NCBI GenBank assembly: GCA_903910495.1
Contig: CAIVZW010000340.1
Location: forward strand, 1 to 7,849
DNA length: 7,849 nt
DNA from: an uncultured beta proteobacterium
Lineage (GTDB): Bacteria > Pseudomonadota > Gammaproteobacteria > Burkholderiales > Rhodocyclaceae
Reading direction: 5' to 3'
This document shows positions 1 through 7,633 of this stretch, one piece after another. Numbering within the stretch: the stretch's first letter is position 1; each line of letters opens with the position of its first letter. Both the position numbers and the translations under genes were made by a program. The notes under the pieces are model-generated. The model was given only the letters and a program-made list of their open reading frames with translations, ran no database searches and was not told the DNA's origin.

Positions 1-564
1 GTGCATCCCACAACCGCCCCCAAACTACACCCGCTATCCTGGGTGATATTCAGCTCACGCTGGATGCAGCTCCCTTTGTATCTGGGCCTGATTCTGGCCC
101 AGGTTGTGTACGTCATTCTCTTCATCAAAGAATTGTTTCATTTGATCGCCGGCGCGACCAATCTGAGTGAACAACTGATCATGCTGGCTGTGTTGGGCCT
201 GATTGACGTGGTGATGATTTCAAATTTGCTGGTGATGGTCATCGTCGGGGGCTATGAAACTTTCGTGTCACGCCTGAATCTGCAAGGGCATCCCGATGCA
301 CCGGAATGGCTGAGTCATGTCAATGCCTCGGTGCTGAAAGTCAAATTGGCCATGGCCATCATTGGTATCAGCTCGATTCATTTGCTGAAAACATTTATCG
401 CGGTAGGCGCACTCGGGTCTGAACATTCTCAGTTCACCGAAGCCGGCGTCATGTGGCAAACCATTATCCATGTGGTTTTTGTCCTTTCGGCGATAGGTAT
501 CGCCGTTGCCGACAGGTTGATGCCACTCGCGCCACATAGCCATACGCCAAAAACTGAACATTGA
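1..564 (+). CDS. UPF0114 (YqhA-like) integral membrane protein
   Basis: This is an inner-membrane protein of the UPF0114 family, related to E. coli YqhA; the family has no established biochemical role. The 187-residue product has four strongly hydrophobic stretches at about residues 24-46, 59-83, 112-137 and 150-172. Between the second and third lies a polar loop (ETFVSRLN...PEWLSHV). The motif FSSRWMQLPLYLGL near the N-terminus and the D-x-x-M-x-x-N-L-x-x-M segment in helix 2 are what I recognise as family features. The reading frame opens with GTG at base 1. The internal ATG at 64 would cut into the conserved SSRW region, so the start is at base 1 or upstream of the window, and completeness at the 5' end cannot be judged. 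The tail is short and histidine-rich. The stop codon lies inside an 11-bp inverted repeat shared with the following transporter fragment. Confidence 0.85.
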   Translation: MHPTTAPKLHPLSWVIFSSRWMQLPLYLGLILAQVVYVILFIKELFHLIAGATNLSEQLIMLAVLGLIDVVMISNLLVMVIVGGYETFVSRLNLQGHPDAPEWLSHVNASVLKVKLAMAIIGISSIHLLKTFIAVGALGSEHSQFTEAGVMWQTIIHVVFVLSAIGIAVADRLMPLAPHSHTPKTEH

Positions 565-587
565 TGCCCTGAAAATGCATCAATGTT
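557..587. repeat. 11-bp perfect inverted repeat at a gene junction
   Basis: AACATTGATGC (557-567) and GCATCAATGTT (577-587) are exact reverse complements separated by nine bases. A G-U pair could add one more step. The left arm contains the UPF0114 stop codon and the right arm contains the ATG of the transporter fragment. No run of T follows on either strand, so it is a poor intrinsic terminator. In RNA it would be a stable hairpin hiding that ATG. Confidence 0.75.
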
Positions 588-861
588 TGACGTCTGGGTG
601 GCGCTGGTGTTCGGATTCCTCGGCTACATCTTCGTCAAGCTCGGTTGCGAACCGGCACCCTTACTGCTCGGCTACATTCTCGGCCCGCTGCTTGAGGAGA
701 ATCTGCGCCGCGCCCTGGTGCTCTCGCGCCGCGATTTCACCGTTTTCGCCACCCGACCGCTGTCGCTGGTGATGCTGCTGATCGCCGCCGGACTGCTGGT
801 GGTCATCGTCGCTCCGGCGATCCGCAAGAAACGCGAAGCCGTATTCTCCGAGAACGATTAG
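583..861 (+). pseudogene. tctA: C-terminal remnant of a TctA-family tricarboxylate transporter
   Basis: The 92 residues match, by recognition of the family, the extreme C-terminus of TctA, the large (about 500-residue) membrane subunit of tripartite tricarboxylate transporters. Diagnostic stretches are FDVWVALVFGFLGY, then EPAPLLLGYILGPLLEENLR, then RRALVLSRRDF and a final hydrophobic helix with a basic tail. About four fifths of the protein is absent, and no other TctA sequence or tctB/tctC partner is visible upstream. The frame is open from base 565, directly after the UPF0114 stop. Recognisable homology begins within a few codons of the ATG, so the deletion or rearrangement junction lies at about 565-585. 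There is no convincing ribosome binding site before the ATG. I call it a decayed remnant rather than a working gene; a functional two-helix mini-protein cannot be excluded. Confidence 0.75.
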
Positions 862-863
862 CT

Positions 864-929
864 AATTCATCAACCCGCAGGGACAGTGCGAAACACTGCG
901 CAGACTGGTGAATTAAATCTCTGCGGGTT
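864..929. other. Candidate H-type RNA pseudoknot with an internal hairpin
   Basis: Two pairs of complementary arms are interleaved. AATTCATCA (864-872) pairs with TGGTGAATT (906-914) over 9 bp with one G-U. AACCCGCAG (872-880) pairs perfectly with CTGCGGGTT (921-929). The order A-B-A'-B' is that of an H-type pseudoknot, with essentially no first loop, a 25-nt middle loop and a 6-nt last loop. The middle loop contains a small hairpin, CAGTG-cgaaa-CACTG (884-898). The strand is not determined, because pairing would form in either transcript. I do not recognise a known RNA family, and no gene starts immediately downstream. This is an inference from base pairing only. Confidence 0.4.
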
Positions 930-931
930 CA

Positions 932-1010
932 ATTCCCCGCTCCTTGGGGCGTAGGCTGGCTGAAAGCCAGCGGATTGAAGAGCGCAGTTAATACCCCGCT
1001 GCTTGCGGCG
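932..1010. repeat. Two copies of a 20-bp imperfect direct repeat flanking a hairpin
   Basis: Bases 932-951 and 991-1010 agree at 17 of 20 positions; the shared core is CCCCGCT-n-CTTG-n-GGCG. Each copy is itself partly palindromic. Between them sits a further hairpin, GCTGGC-tgaaa-GCCAGC (955-971). Dense short GC palindromes of this kind in an intergenic space resemble REP-like or other small dispersed bacterial repeats. Assignment to any family would need other copies in the genome. Confidence 0.5.
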
Positions 1011-1022
1011 GGGTGCTTTATT
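992..1022 (+). terminator. Strong GC hairpin, probable terminator
   Basis: CCCCGCTG (994-1001) and CGGCGGGG (1006-1013) pair over 8 bp with one G-U around a CTTG loop, extended by A993-T1014 and a wobble outside it. On the plus strand it is followed by GCTTTATT, a weak T-tract; on the minus strand no T-run follows. It could end plus-strand transcripts coming from the UPF0114 or transporter-remnant side. It may equally be the second copy of the repeat at 932-1010 and have no terminator role. Confidence 0.45.
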
Positions 1023-1046
1023 CGTACCTGACAGATTGGCGCCTGC

Positions 1047-1268
1047 TCAACTGTGTCCGAGTTCCAGAAGATCGTCTTCGCTCTGGCTCACTTTGTATGC
1101 CGCATCGATCGCTGCCAGATTGGCTTCGCGTTCGTTGGTCAGGCTTTCCCAAGTCTTGCCGTGGTGTTCTTTCTTGAACCACTCTAAGGTTGCTGTCAGG
1201 CTATCCATCGTGATTCTTCCCGAGGAGCGCGACTTCTGTGGATGGCCGGGGTCGACATTATATTCCAT
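1047..1268 (-). CDS. Small protein of unknown function (73 aa)
   Basis: I do not recognise this protein. It is soluble-looking, with no signal peptide or membrane segment. A polar N-terminal 20 residues rich in Pro, Ser and Lys is followed by a likely helical part (about 21-60, including LTATLEWFKKEHHGKTWESL and NEREANLAAIDAAYK) and an acidic tail (SEDDLLEL). The main argument that it is real is its ribosome binding site: TAGGAGGTA sits seven bases before the ATG, close to perfect complementarity with 16S rRNA. A TATACT box lies just upstream. Met21 is an alternative start with a weaker GGGAAG before it. The gene stands alone between a structured non-coding block and the divergent citrate synthase. 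Nothing beside it suggests a toxin partner or an operon. Confidence 0.6.
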   Translation of the reverse strand: MEYNVDPGHPQKSRSSGRITMDSLTATLEWFKKEHHGKTWESLTNEREANLAAIDAAYKVSQSEDDLLELGHS

Positions 1269-1274
1269 AGCACG

Positions 1275-1293
1275 TACCTCCTAAACCAGTATA
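1275..1293 (-). promoter_or_regulatory. -10 box and Shine-Dalgarno of the 73-aa ORF
   Basis: On the minus strand, TATACT (1293-1288) matches the sigma-70 -10 consensus at five of six positions, and no good -35 is visible. AGGAGGT (1282-1276) is the ribosome binding site, seven bases from the ATG. If this -10 is used, transcription would begin about at the Shine-Dalgarno itself, giving an unusually short leader of some 13 bases. The Shine-Dalgarno is certain as sequence; the promoter is tentative. Confidence 0.5.
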
Positions 1294-1426
1294 GCGGTCG
1301 GAAAGCACGACTGCCACATTCTCTCACGGGTAGCCGATTTGAACTGGATGTCTGGCGTGGCAACTACGGCGAATAGCGGCAGACGCCGGGGTTGTTTTGG
1401 TGTCGACCGGCTTCGCGTTGAACGAT

Positions 1427-1437
1427 TGCTATAGAAT
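1427..1437 (+). promoter_or_regulatory. Possible extended -10 promoter for the citrate synthase gene
   Basis: TGCTATAGAAT contains an extended -10 element (TG-n-TATAGA). It lies about 55 bases upstream of the citrate synthase ATG, and a recognisable -35 is lacking, which is tolerated by extended -10 promoters. The remaining space from 1294 to 1426 shows no gene or convincing regulatory motif. Confidence 0.4.
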
Positions 1438-1493
1438 GACAGTCTGAGTGCCTGAATGTAAAACAGCAATTCTGACTGTGAGAGGATCGCTTC

Positions 1494-2771
1494 ATGGCTA
1501 CGCCGCGAACTGCAAAGCTTACAATCGATGGGAAAACCACCGAATATCCGATCCTGAGTGGAACGCACGGCAACGACGTGATTGACATCCGTGCGCTTAC
1601 TGCAAAGACAGGCCTTTTCGCCTATGACGCAGGCTTTTCGTCGACGGCCAGTTGCGAATCCAAAATTACCTTCATTGGCGGTGACAACGGCGAGTTACTG
1701 TATCGTGGCTATCCCATCGAACAGCTTGCGGAGCACTGTACCTTTCTCGAAGTGGCCTATCTGCTTAAACACGGCGAATTGCCCAATGCCAGAGAAAAGG
1801 AAGAGTTCGAAGGGGTCATCAAGGGGCTCACCATGCTCCACGAACAGATTGTCAAGTTCTACCAGGGTTTTCGTCGTGACGCGCACCCGATGGCGATTAT
1901 GGTCGGGGTTGTCGGAGCACTGTCGGCGTTTTATGATCAAGCAGCGGATTCTTCCAATCCCGAGCATCGAAATATCCGCTTCAATCGGCTGGTCGCCAAA
2001 ATGCCGACGATTGTTGCTTTGGCCTACAAGTATTCGATTGGCGAACCCTTCATGTTCCCGCGCGATGATCTGGGTTATACCGCCAACTTCCTGCACATGA
2101 TGTTCGGTAATCCGTGCGAGAGCTACGAGCCGGATCCGGTCATCGTCCGTGCGCTCGATACGATCTTCCTGCTGCATGCCGATCACGAGCAGAACGCATC
2201 GACGTCCACCGCTCGTCTTGCGGGTTCCTCTGGAGCCAACCCCTATGCCTGTATTTCAGCGGCAATCGGGTGTTTCTGGGGTCCGGCACACGGGGGCGCC
2301 AACGAAGTCTGTCTCAAAATGCTCGAAGAGATTGGCGATGTGTCGCGCATTCCCGAGTACATCAAACGAGCCAAGGACAAGAATGACAGCTTCACGCTGA
2401 AAGGCTTTGGCCATCGAATTGTCAACAGCGCGGATCCGCGTGCCAAGATAATGCGCCAGCTTTGCACCACCGTTTTGCGGGCGCGCGGGATTGAGAATGA
2501 CCGTCTGTTCACGCTGGCCCAGGAGTTGGAAAGAATCGCACTGGAAGACGATTATTTCATTGAACGGAAACTCTTCCCGAATGTTTATTATTACTCGGGT
2601 ATCGTGCAAAAGGCGATCGGCATACCGCCTTCGATGTTCCCCTGCATTGTTGCGCTGGGCCACACGGTGGGCTGGGTGGTGCAGTGGGAAGAAATGATTA
2701 CCGGTTCAGATCAGAAAATCGGTCGCCCACGCCAGCTCTATGTGGGTCACGCGCGACGGGATGTGCCGTAG
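1494..2771 (+). CDS. gltA: Citrate synthase, type II, with altered active site
   Basis: By overall similarity this is a hexameric type II citrate synthase (oxaloacetate + acetyl-CoA to citrate, first step of the TCA cycle, cytoplasm). At 425 residues it is normal length (E. coli GltA 427), with the usual N-terminal strand domain ([14 protein letters not shown]...LYRGYPI). An AGAGGA Shine-Dalgarno seven bases before the ATG fixes the start. Aligned from memory with E. coli GltA, His231 (H229), His266 (H264, GPAHGGAN), His307 (H305, GFGHR), Arg316 (R314) and Arg411 (R407) are kept. The catalytic Asp362 is Tyr365 (PNVYYYSG for PNVDFYSG), Arg387 is His390 (ALGHTVGW for xARTVGW), and the usual VYKNYDPRA after His307 reads IVNSADPRA. 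Asp to Tyr needs one base change (GAT to TAT). The frame is intact, so this is a repurposed paralogue or a recently damaged enzyme. No sdh genes adjoin it. Confidence 0.9.
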   Translation: MATPRTAKLTIDGKTTEYPILSGTHGNDVIDIRALTAKTGLFAYDAGFSSTASCESKITFIGGDNGELLYRGYPIEQLAEHCTFLEVAYLLKHGELPNAREKEEFEGVIKGLTMLHEQIVKFYQGFRRDAHPMAIMVGVVGALSAFYDQAADSSNPEHRNIRFNRLVAKMPTIVALAYKYSIGEPFMFPRDDLGYTANFLHMMFGNPCESYEPDPVIVRALDTIFLLHADHEQNASTSTARLAGSSGANPYACISAAIGCFWGPAHGGANEVCLKMLEEIGDVSRIPEYIKRAKDKNDSFTLKGFGHRIVNSADPRAKIMRQLCTTVLRARGIENDRLFTLAQELERIALEDDYFIERKLFPNVYYYSGIVQKAIGIPPSMFPCIVALGHTVGWVVQWEEMITGSDQKIGRPRQLYVGHARRDVP

Positions 2772-2806
2772 CACTGTAATCGACCGGTGCTGCTTGCGTG
2801 GAGCTA

Positions 2807-2839
2807 GAAAAGATTACGACCACCCGAAAGTGGCCGTAA
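2807..2839 (-). terminator. Intrinsic terminator downstream of tRNA-Pro
   Basis: Bases 2830-2839 and 2814-2823 form a 10-bp stem with one G-U pair around a six-base loop. On the minus strand it is followed by TCTTTTC, a short T-rich tract. It lies 14 bases past the CCA end of the tRNA gene, the right place to end that transcript. On the plus strand no T-run follows, so it is a weaker stop for the convergent citrate synthase gene. Confidence 0.7.
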
Positions 2840-2853
2840 GTCCTTGAATCTAT

Positions 2854-2930
2854 TGGTCGGGGCGGCGGGATTCGAACTCGCGACCCCTTGCACCCCATGC
2901 AAGTGCGCTACCAGGCTGCGCTACTCCCCG
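2854..2930 (-). tRNA. tRNA-Pro, anticodon GGG
   Basis: The 77-nt minus-strand sequence folds into a full cloverleaf with encoded CCA and discriminator A. It has a D-arm GCGC/GCGC around AGCCTGGTA, an anticodon stem CTTGC/GCAAG with loop ATGGGGT, and a T-loop TTCGAAT. The anticodon at 2896-2894 is GGG, with U33 and G37, so it reads CCC and CCU proline codons. The acceptor starts C1-G72, the unusual pair plus A73 being the identity mark of bacterial tRNA-Pro. Two stem positions do not pair: A6 with G67 in the acceptor and A52 with C62 in the T-stem. It follows merR on the same strand, an arrangement I associate with the pheST-ihfA-merR cluster in betaproteobacteria. Confidence 0.95.
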
Positions 2931-2940
2931 ACAGCTTGAG

Positions 2941-2946
2941 ATTATA
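2941..2946 (-). promoter_or_regulatory. Consensus -10 box for tRNA-Pro
   Basis: TATAAT on the minus strand lies 10 bases before the tRNA 5' end, between merR and the tRNA gene. Transcription would start about 4 bases before the mature tRNA. No good -35 is visible at 16-18 bases. No terminator separates merR from the tRNA, so read-through from the merR operon could also supply it. Confidence 0.55.
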
Positions 2947-2968
2947 ACCCATATCTCATTGGCTTGAC

Positions 2969-3328
2969 TTAGATTCGGAGCATTTCTGCGATGCTGAGCA
3001 GTTCTCCGCGAAGCATTTCGGGCGTAAAAACGGACGGTTTTCTATCGGCAATCGCATCATCCAGACGATTGCGTGCGCCGCTGATTGTGAACCCCTGGCT
3101 GTAGAGTAACTCACGGATACGGCGCACCAGCAGGACTTCATGATGCTGGTAATAACGGCGGTTGCCACGGCGCTTGACCGGTTTGAGCTGGGTGAATTCC
3201 TGTTCCCAATAACGCAGGACATGCGGCTTCACACCGCAGAGTTCGCTGACCTCGCCAATGGTGAAGTAGCGTTTGGCCGGGATGGGCGGCAAAGACTCCT
3301 TGCTGGCGTTTTTAAGACTGGTTTCCAT
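2969..3328 (-). CDS. MerR-family transcriptional regulator
   Basis: This is a 119-residue DNA-binding protein of the MerR superfamily. The N-terminal winged helix-turn-helix is complete: [25 protein letters not shown] at residues 21-45, then the wing RRGNRRYY at 53-60 and a second helical pair ([27 protein letters not shown]). Only about 30 residues follow, with no cysteine pattern or ligand-binding domain, as in the short MerR-like proteins commonly encoded after ihfA; their effector is unknown to me. The ATG lies inside the end of ihfA (17-bp overlap) with no strong Shine-Dalgarno (GAG about 11 bases upstream), so translation is probably coupled to ihfA. Assignment to the superfamily is secure; the regulated genes cannot be told from the sequence. 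Confidence 0.92.
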   Translation of the reverse strand: METSLKNASKESLPPIPAKRYFTIGEVSELCGVKPHVLRYWEQEFTQLKPVKRRGNRRYYQHHEVLLVRRIRELLYSQGFTISGARNRLDDAIADRKPSVFTPEMLRGELLSIAEMLRI

Positions 3329-3614
3329 CGTAGGAAAGCTCTACTTCGCCCTTCAACTTCTGACTGGCATGGAAAGTTACGACACGCCGTGCAGTAATCG
3401 GAATTTCCTCGCCGGTTTTCGGATTGCGACCGGGGCGCTGAGGCTTGTCGCGCAACTGGAAGTTGCCAAATCCCGAGAGTTTTACGCCGTCACCACGCTC
3501 AAGCGTGTTACGAATCTCTTCGAAAAAGGCTTCAACCATATCCTTGGCCTCGCGTTTGTTGAGGCCGACTTTTTCGAACAGTAAATCTGAGAGTTCTGCT
3601 TTGGTAAGCGTCAT
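3312..3614 (-). CDS. ihfA: Integration host factor alpha subunit
   Basis: IHF alpha pairs with IHF beta to bind and sharply bend specific DNA sites, acting in nucleoid structure, transcription, replication and site-specific recombination. The 100-residue protein is the usual family length. Its N-terminus [20 protein letters not shown] is typical of IhfA, followed by helix 2, the signature [22 protein letters not shown] (residues 48-69) and the DNA-intercalating proline in the beta-arm (Pro65). A C-terminal helix ends the fold. Its ATG comes 11 bases after the pheT stop, with GGGGA as the likely ribosome binding site. Its stop lies inside merR, so pheT, ihfA and merR look like one transcript. 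Coupling of ihfA to pheST is a classical arrangement in enterobacteria too. Confidence 0.97.
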   Translation of the reverse strand: MTLTKAELSDLLFEKVGLNKREAKDMVEAFFEEIRNTLERGDGVKLSGFGNFQLRDKPQRPGRNPKTGEEIPITARRVVTFHASQKLKGEVELSYDGNQS

Positions 3615-3625
3615 GTTTTTCCCCG

Positions 3626-6001
3626 TCAGGCGCGAAGCTGTACCGCGAAGGCCTGTTGTAAATATTCGACCAGTTGTTGTACAGCGGCGTCAACTTCAGC
3701 GTCTTGCAAAGTCCTTTGAGTATCTTGCATAACTATACGGAATGCAAGACTTTTTTTCCCGGAACCTATTCCTTTTCCGGTGTATACATCAAACAATTTG
3801 ATGTCCTGGATGATGGCTGGTCGATTGGCCTGGATACCGTCCAGAAGCCGTTGCAATTCCAAATCCTGGTCAACCACAATGGCGAGGTCGCGGATGGCCG
3901 ATGGTTGGCGGGAAACTTCTGAATAGTTTGGCAAGCGGGCACGTTTCAGGGCGTCCAGATCAAGCTCGAAGACAACCGGTGCCAGCGGCAGGTCGTACTT
4001 CTGGAGCCATTGCGGATGCAATTCACCGAGCAGGCCGATCGTCTGTCCATCCACCGTCACCAGCGCGCTTCGCCCGGGATGCAGGGCCGGGTGGACCAAC
4101 TTCTCGAAGCGGGCTATGGCTGGCGCGAGCAACTGTTCAACTTCGCCCTTGATATCGAAAAAATCAACAGTGCGCGAAGCGCTTCCCCACTGTTCGGGCA
4201 GGGCGTTGCCATACGCCAGAGCGGCGAGTTTCCAGGGTTGTCTGAAGCCGGCGACGGGCAAGCCTGCGCTGTCACGGAAGAAGCATCGGCCGGTTTCGAA
4301 AACGCGAACCCGGTTTTGCTTGCGCTTGAGATTGGTAGTGACGTTGGCGACCAGGCCGCCAATCAAGGTCGAGCGCATCACGCTCATCTGGCTGGCAATC
4401 GGATTGGCCAGGCGGATTGGCGATTCATTTGCCGCAAAATCGGATTCCCACGCTTCTTCAACGAAAGCGAAATTGACGACCTCCTGATAGCCATGATCAG
4501 CAAGGGTTTGCCGCACCCGGAACAGAGGACGCTCATTCTCGGTTTGCGGCAGCATGGTCAGCGTGGCACGCGGGGCTGGCGCAGGAATATTGTCGTAGCC
4601 ATGCAGGCGGGCAATCTCTTCGATCAGGTCTTCTTCGATCTCGATATCGAAGCGATAGCTCGGCGGGGTAACGAGGAAGTCATCGCCGTCCCGCGTAGAA
4701 GTCAGATCGAGACGGGAGAACAACTCGCCAATCTGCCCGGCAGAAAAAGCCACCCCCAGAACCCTGGCCACCCGCGCCAGACGCAGACGAACAGGCGCTC
4801 TTGCGGGAAGCTCGGCGACCGCTTCGCACAAGGGGCCAGCTTGGCCGCCACAGATCTCAAGAATGAGCTGGCTGGCGCGTTCCAGCGCTCGGCGCGTCCC
4901 GCCAAAATCGACACCACGCTCGAAGCGGTGCGAGGCATCCGAAACGAAGCCGTAGCGACGCGCGCGACCGGCAATCGCCTTGGGGGCAAAGAAGGCCGAT
5001 TCAAGGAACATCTCCTGGGTATCGAGAGTAATCCCACTGTCTTCACCGCCCATGATTCCGGCCATGGCGACGGGGCGTCTGTCGTCGGCGATCAACAGAA
5101 CATCGCCCTGCAGTTCGAGCGTCTGTTCGTTGAGCAGCAGAATCTTCTCGCCGGCATTGGCCATGCGCGCGTGGATGGCGCCTTCGAGTTTCATGTTGTC
5201 GAAGGCATGCAATGGCTGGCCGAGTTCGAGCATCACGTAGTTGGTGATGTCGACGAGGGCGGAGATCGAGCGGATGCCGCTACGCACCAGTCGGCGCTGC
5301 ATCCAGTCGGGTGTGGTCGCACGGGCGTCAACACCGGAGATCACGCGGCCACAGTAGAGCGGGCAGGCTGCCGGGGCGTCAAGCACGATCTCGCGTCTGG
5401 CCGGGATGCTGACGGGGGTCTCGATTACCTCAGGGTAAATCGCTGGCGTGCTGGTCAATGCCGCAACCTCGCGCGCCACGCCGGAGAGTGACAGGCAGTC
5501 GGCGCGGTTCGGAGTGAGTTTCAGCGTCAGCAGGCGGTCGTCGAGATCAAGATAGGCGCGGATGTCTTGGCCAATCGGCGCGTCTGCCGGCAGGACGAGC
5601 AGGCCGGAAGCGTCTTCGGCAATCCCGAGTTCCTTGGCCGAGCAGAGCATGCCTGAGGATTCGACGCCGCGAACCCTGGCGACCTTGATCTTGAAATCGC
5701 CGGGAAGATTGGCGCCGGGCAGGGCGCAAGGCACCTTGAGGCCGGGTGCCACGTTCGGAGCGCCGCAAACAATTTGTTTTGCTTCGCCGCAGCCGATATC
5801 GACGCGGCAGACATTCAGGCGATCGGCGTCAGGGTGCTTGCTGACTTCAAGCACCTGGGCGACGACGATACTGTCGAAATCCGGTGCAACGCTTTCTTCT
5901 TCCTCGACCTCAAGACCAGCCATGGTCAGCAGGTGAGTAAAGGCTTCGCCCGAAATGCTCGGGTTAACAAAACTGCGTAGCCAGGATTCAGAGAATTTCA
6001 T
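3626..6001 (-). CDS. pheT: Phenylalanine-tRNA ligase beta subunit
   Basis: This is the beta chain of the cytoplasmic (alpha-beta)2 phenylalanyl-tRNA synthetase; it binds tRNA-Phe and clears mischarged Tyr-tRNA. The 791 residues match the full bacterial length. Visible in order: N-terminal [18 protein letters not shown]; the OB-fold tRNA-binding domain at about 40-150 ([37 protein letters not shown]); the B3/B4 editing domain at about 210-385 ([35 protein letters not shown]); the B5 domain ([29 protein letters not shown]); the core ([18 protein letters not shown]); and a ferredoxin-like anticodon-binding domain in the last 100 residues ([15 protein letters not shown]...[19 protein letters not shown]). 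It starts 21 bases after pheS with a weak GAAG ribosome binding site, so the two subunits are probably made from one message. No defect is visible. Confidence 0.97.
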   Translation of the reverse strand: MKFSESWLRSFVNPSISGEAFTHLLTMAGLEVEEEESVAPDFDSIVVAQVLEVSKHPDADRLNVCRVDIGCGEAKQIVCGAPNVAPGLKVPCALPGANLPGDFKIKVARVRGVESSGMLCSAKELGIAEDASGLLVLPADAPIGQDIRAYLDLDDRLLTLKLTPNRADCLSLSGVAREVAALTSTPAIYPEVIETPVSIPARREIVLDAPAACPLYCGRVISGVDARATTPDWMQRRLVRSGIRSISALVDITNYVMLELGQPLHAFDNMKLEGAIHARMANAGEKILLLNEQTLELQGDVLLIADDRRPVAMAGIMGGEDSGITLDTQEMFLESAFFAPKAIAGRARRYGFVSDASHRFERGVDFGGTRRALERASQLILEICGGQAGPLCEAVAELPARAPVRLRLARVARVLGVAFSAGQIGELFSRLDLTSTRDGDDFLVTPPSYRFDIEIEEDLIEEIARLHGYDNIPAPAPRATLTMLPQTENERPLFRVRQTLADHGYQEVVNFAFVEEAWESDFAANESPIRLANPIASQMSVMRSTLIGGLVANVTTNLKRKQNRVRVFETGRCFFRDSAGLPVAGFRQPWKLAALAYGNALPEQWGSASRTVDFFDIKGEVEQLLAPAIARFEKLVHPALHPGRSALVTVDGQTIGLLGELHPQWLQKYDLPLAPVVFELDLDALKRARLPNYSEVSRQPSAIRDLAIVVDQDLELQRLLDGIQANRPAIIQDIKLFDVYTGKGIGSGKKSLAFRIVMQDTQRTLQDAEVDAAVQQLVEYLQQAFAVQLRA

Positions 6002-6022
6002 GGATGATCTTCACAAAAACGG

Positions 6023-7220
<1,198 letters not shown>

Positions 7221-7250
7221 AAAAAAAGGAGGCGCGAGCCTCCCTTTTTT
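7221..7250 (-). terminator. Intrinsic terminator after rplT, bidirectional shape
   Basis: GGAGGC (7228-7233) pairs with GCCTCC (7238-7243) around a GCGA loop. On the minus strand it is followed by seven T residues (7227-7221), 12 bases past the rplT stop. On the plus strand six T residues follow after one C, so the structure could stop transcription both ways. It separates the ribosomal protein operon from pheST, though partial read-through is likely, as known for this cluster in E. coli. Confidence 0.9.
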
Positions 7251-7262
7251 ACACTCGTACAA

Positions 7263-7622
7263 TCAGGCGCCGAGTTGAGCTTTGGCCTGCACGGCCAGAG
7301 CGGCAAATGCGGGCTTGTCGAAAACGGCCAGATCAGCCAGTACCTTGCGGTCAACTTCGATCTGCGCCTTCTTCAGGCCGTTCATGAAGGTGCTGTACTT
7401 CAGGCCGGCTTCACGAGCGGCGGCGTTGATACGGGCAATCCACAGGGCGCGGAACTGACGTTTCCTTTGCCGACGGTCACGATAGGCATACTGGCCGGCT
7501 TTCATCACCGCCTGTTTGGCGATGCGATATACACTCTTGCGGCGACCACGGTAACCCTTGGCCAGTGCAATGATTTTCTTGTGGCGCGCGCGCGCCGTTA
7601 CACCACGTTTAACTCGGGGCAT
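7263..7622 (-). CDS. rplT: 50S ribosomal protein L20
   Basis: L20 binds 23S rRNA early in assembly of the large ribosomal subunit. The 119 residues match the family length almost exactly. It has the very basic extended N-terminus [39 protein letters not shown], then [39 protein letters not shown] and the globular C-terminal half ending in AKAQLGA. The start is set by AAGGAG seven bases upstream, which overlaps the rpmI stop codon, so translation is tightly linked to rpmI. In E. coli L20 represses its own operon by binding the infC-rpmI message; that target would lie mostly beyond the right edge of the window here. The gene ends at the intrinsic terminator. Confidence 0.98.
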   Translation of the reverse strand: MPRVKRGVTARARHKKIIALAKGYRGRRKSVYRIAKQAVMKAGQYAYRDRRQRKRQFRALWIARINAAAREAGLKYSTFMNGLKKAQIEVDRKVLADLAVFDKPAFAALAVQAKAQLGA

Positions 7623-7633
7623 CTTTAATCTCC

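Noticed and set aside
575..772. Overlapping 65-codon frame across the tctA remnant
   Set aside because: It is out of frame with the clear TctA homology. The product is rich in Ser, Arg and Cys with no domain, typical of a shifted frame.
923..940. T-arm-like sequence GCGGGTTCAATTCCCCGC, as at the 3' end of tRNA or tmRNA
   Set aside because: One extra C breaks the normal 7-base T-loop and 5-bp stem. No CCA, acceptor partner, D-arm or anticodon arm can be found, and the left half pairs better with 872-880.
1350..1387. Crossed complementary pairs GTCTG/CAGAC and GGCGT/ACGCC upstream of the citrate synthase gene
   Set aside because: The arms are only 5 bp and share bases, so they are easily expected by chance. 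No further structure or T-run supports a regulatory element.
1695..2186. Open frame of 163 codons on the minus strand inside gltA
   Set aside because: It is a shadow of the citrate synthase coding sequence, with no domain and no start signal.
998..2798. The 10-mer GCTGCTTGCG present at both 998-1007 and 2789-2798
   Set aside because: The match does not extend beyond ten bases, and the second site lacks the flanking palindrome, so it is probably chance.
4010..5491. Open frame of 493 codons on the plus strand opposite pheT
   Set aside because: It lies wholly antisense to an unmistakable pheT. Its product is low-complexity with no recognisable domain, and long antisense frames are expected opposite GC-rich genes.
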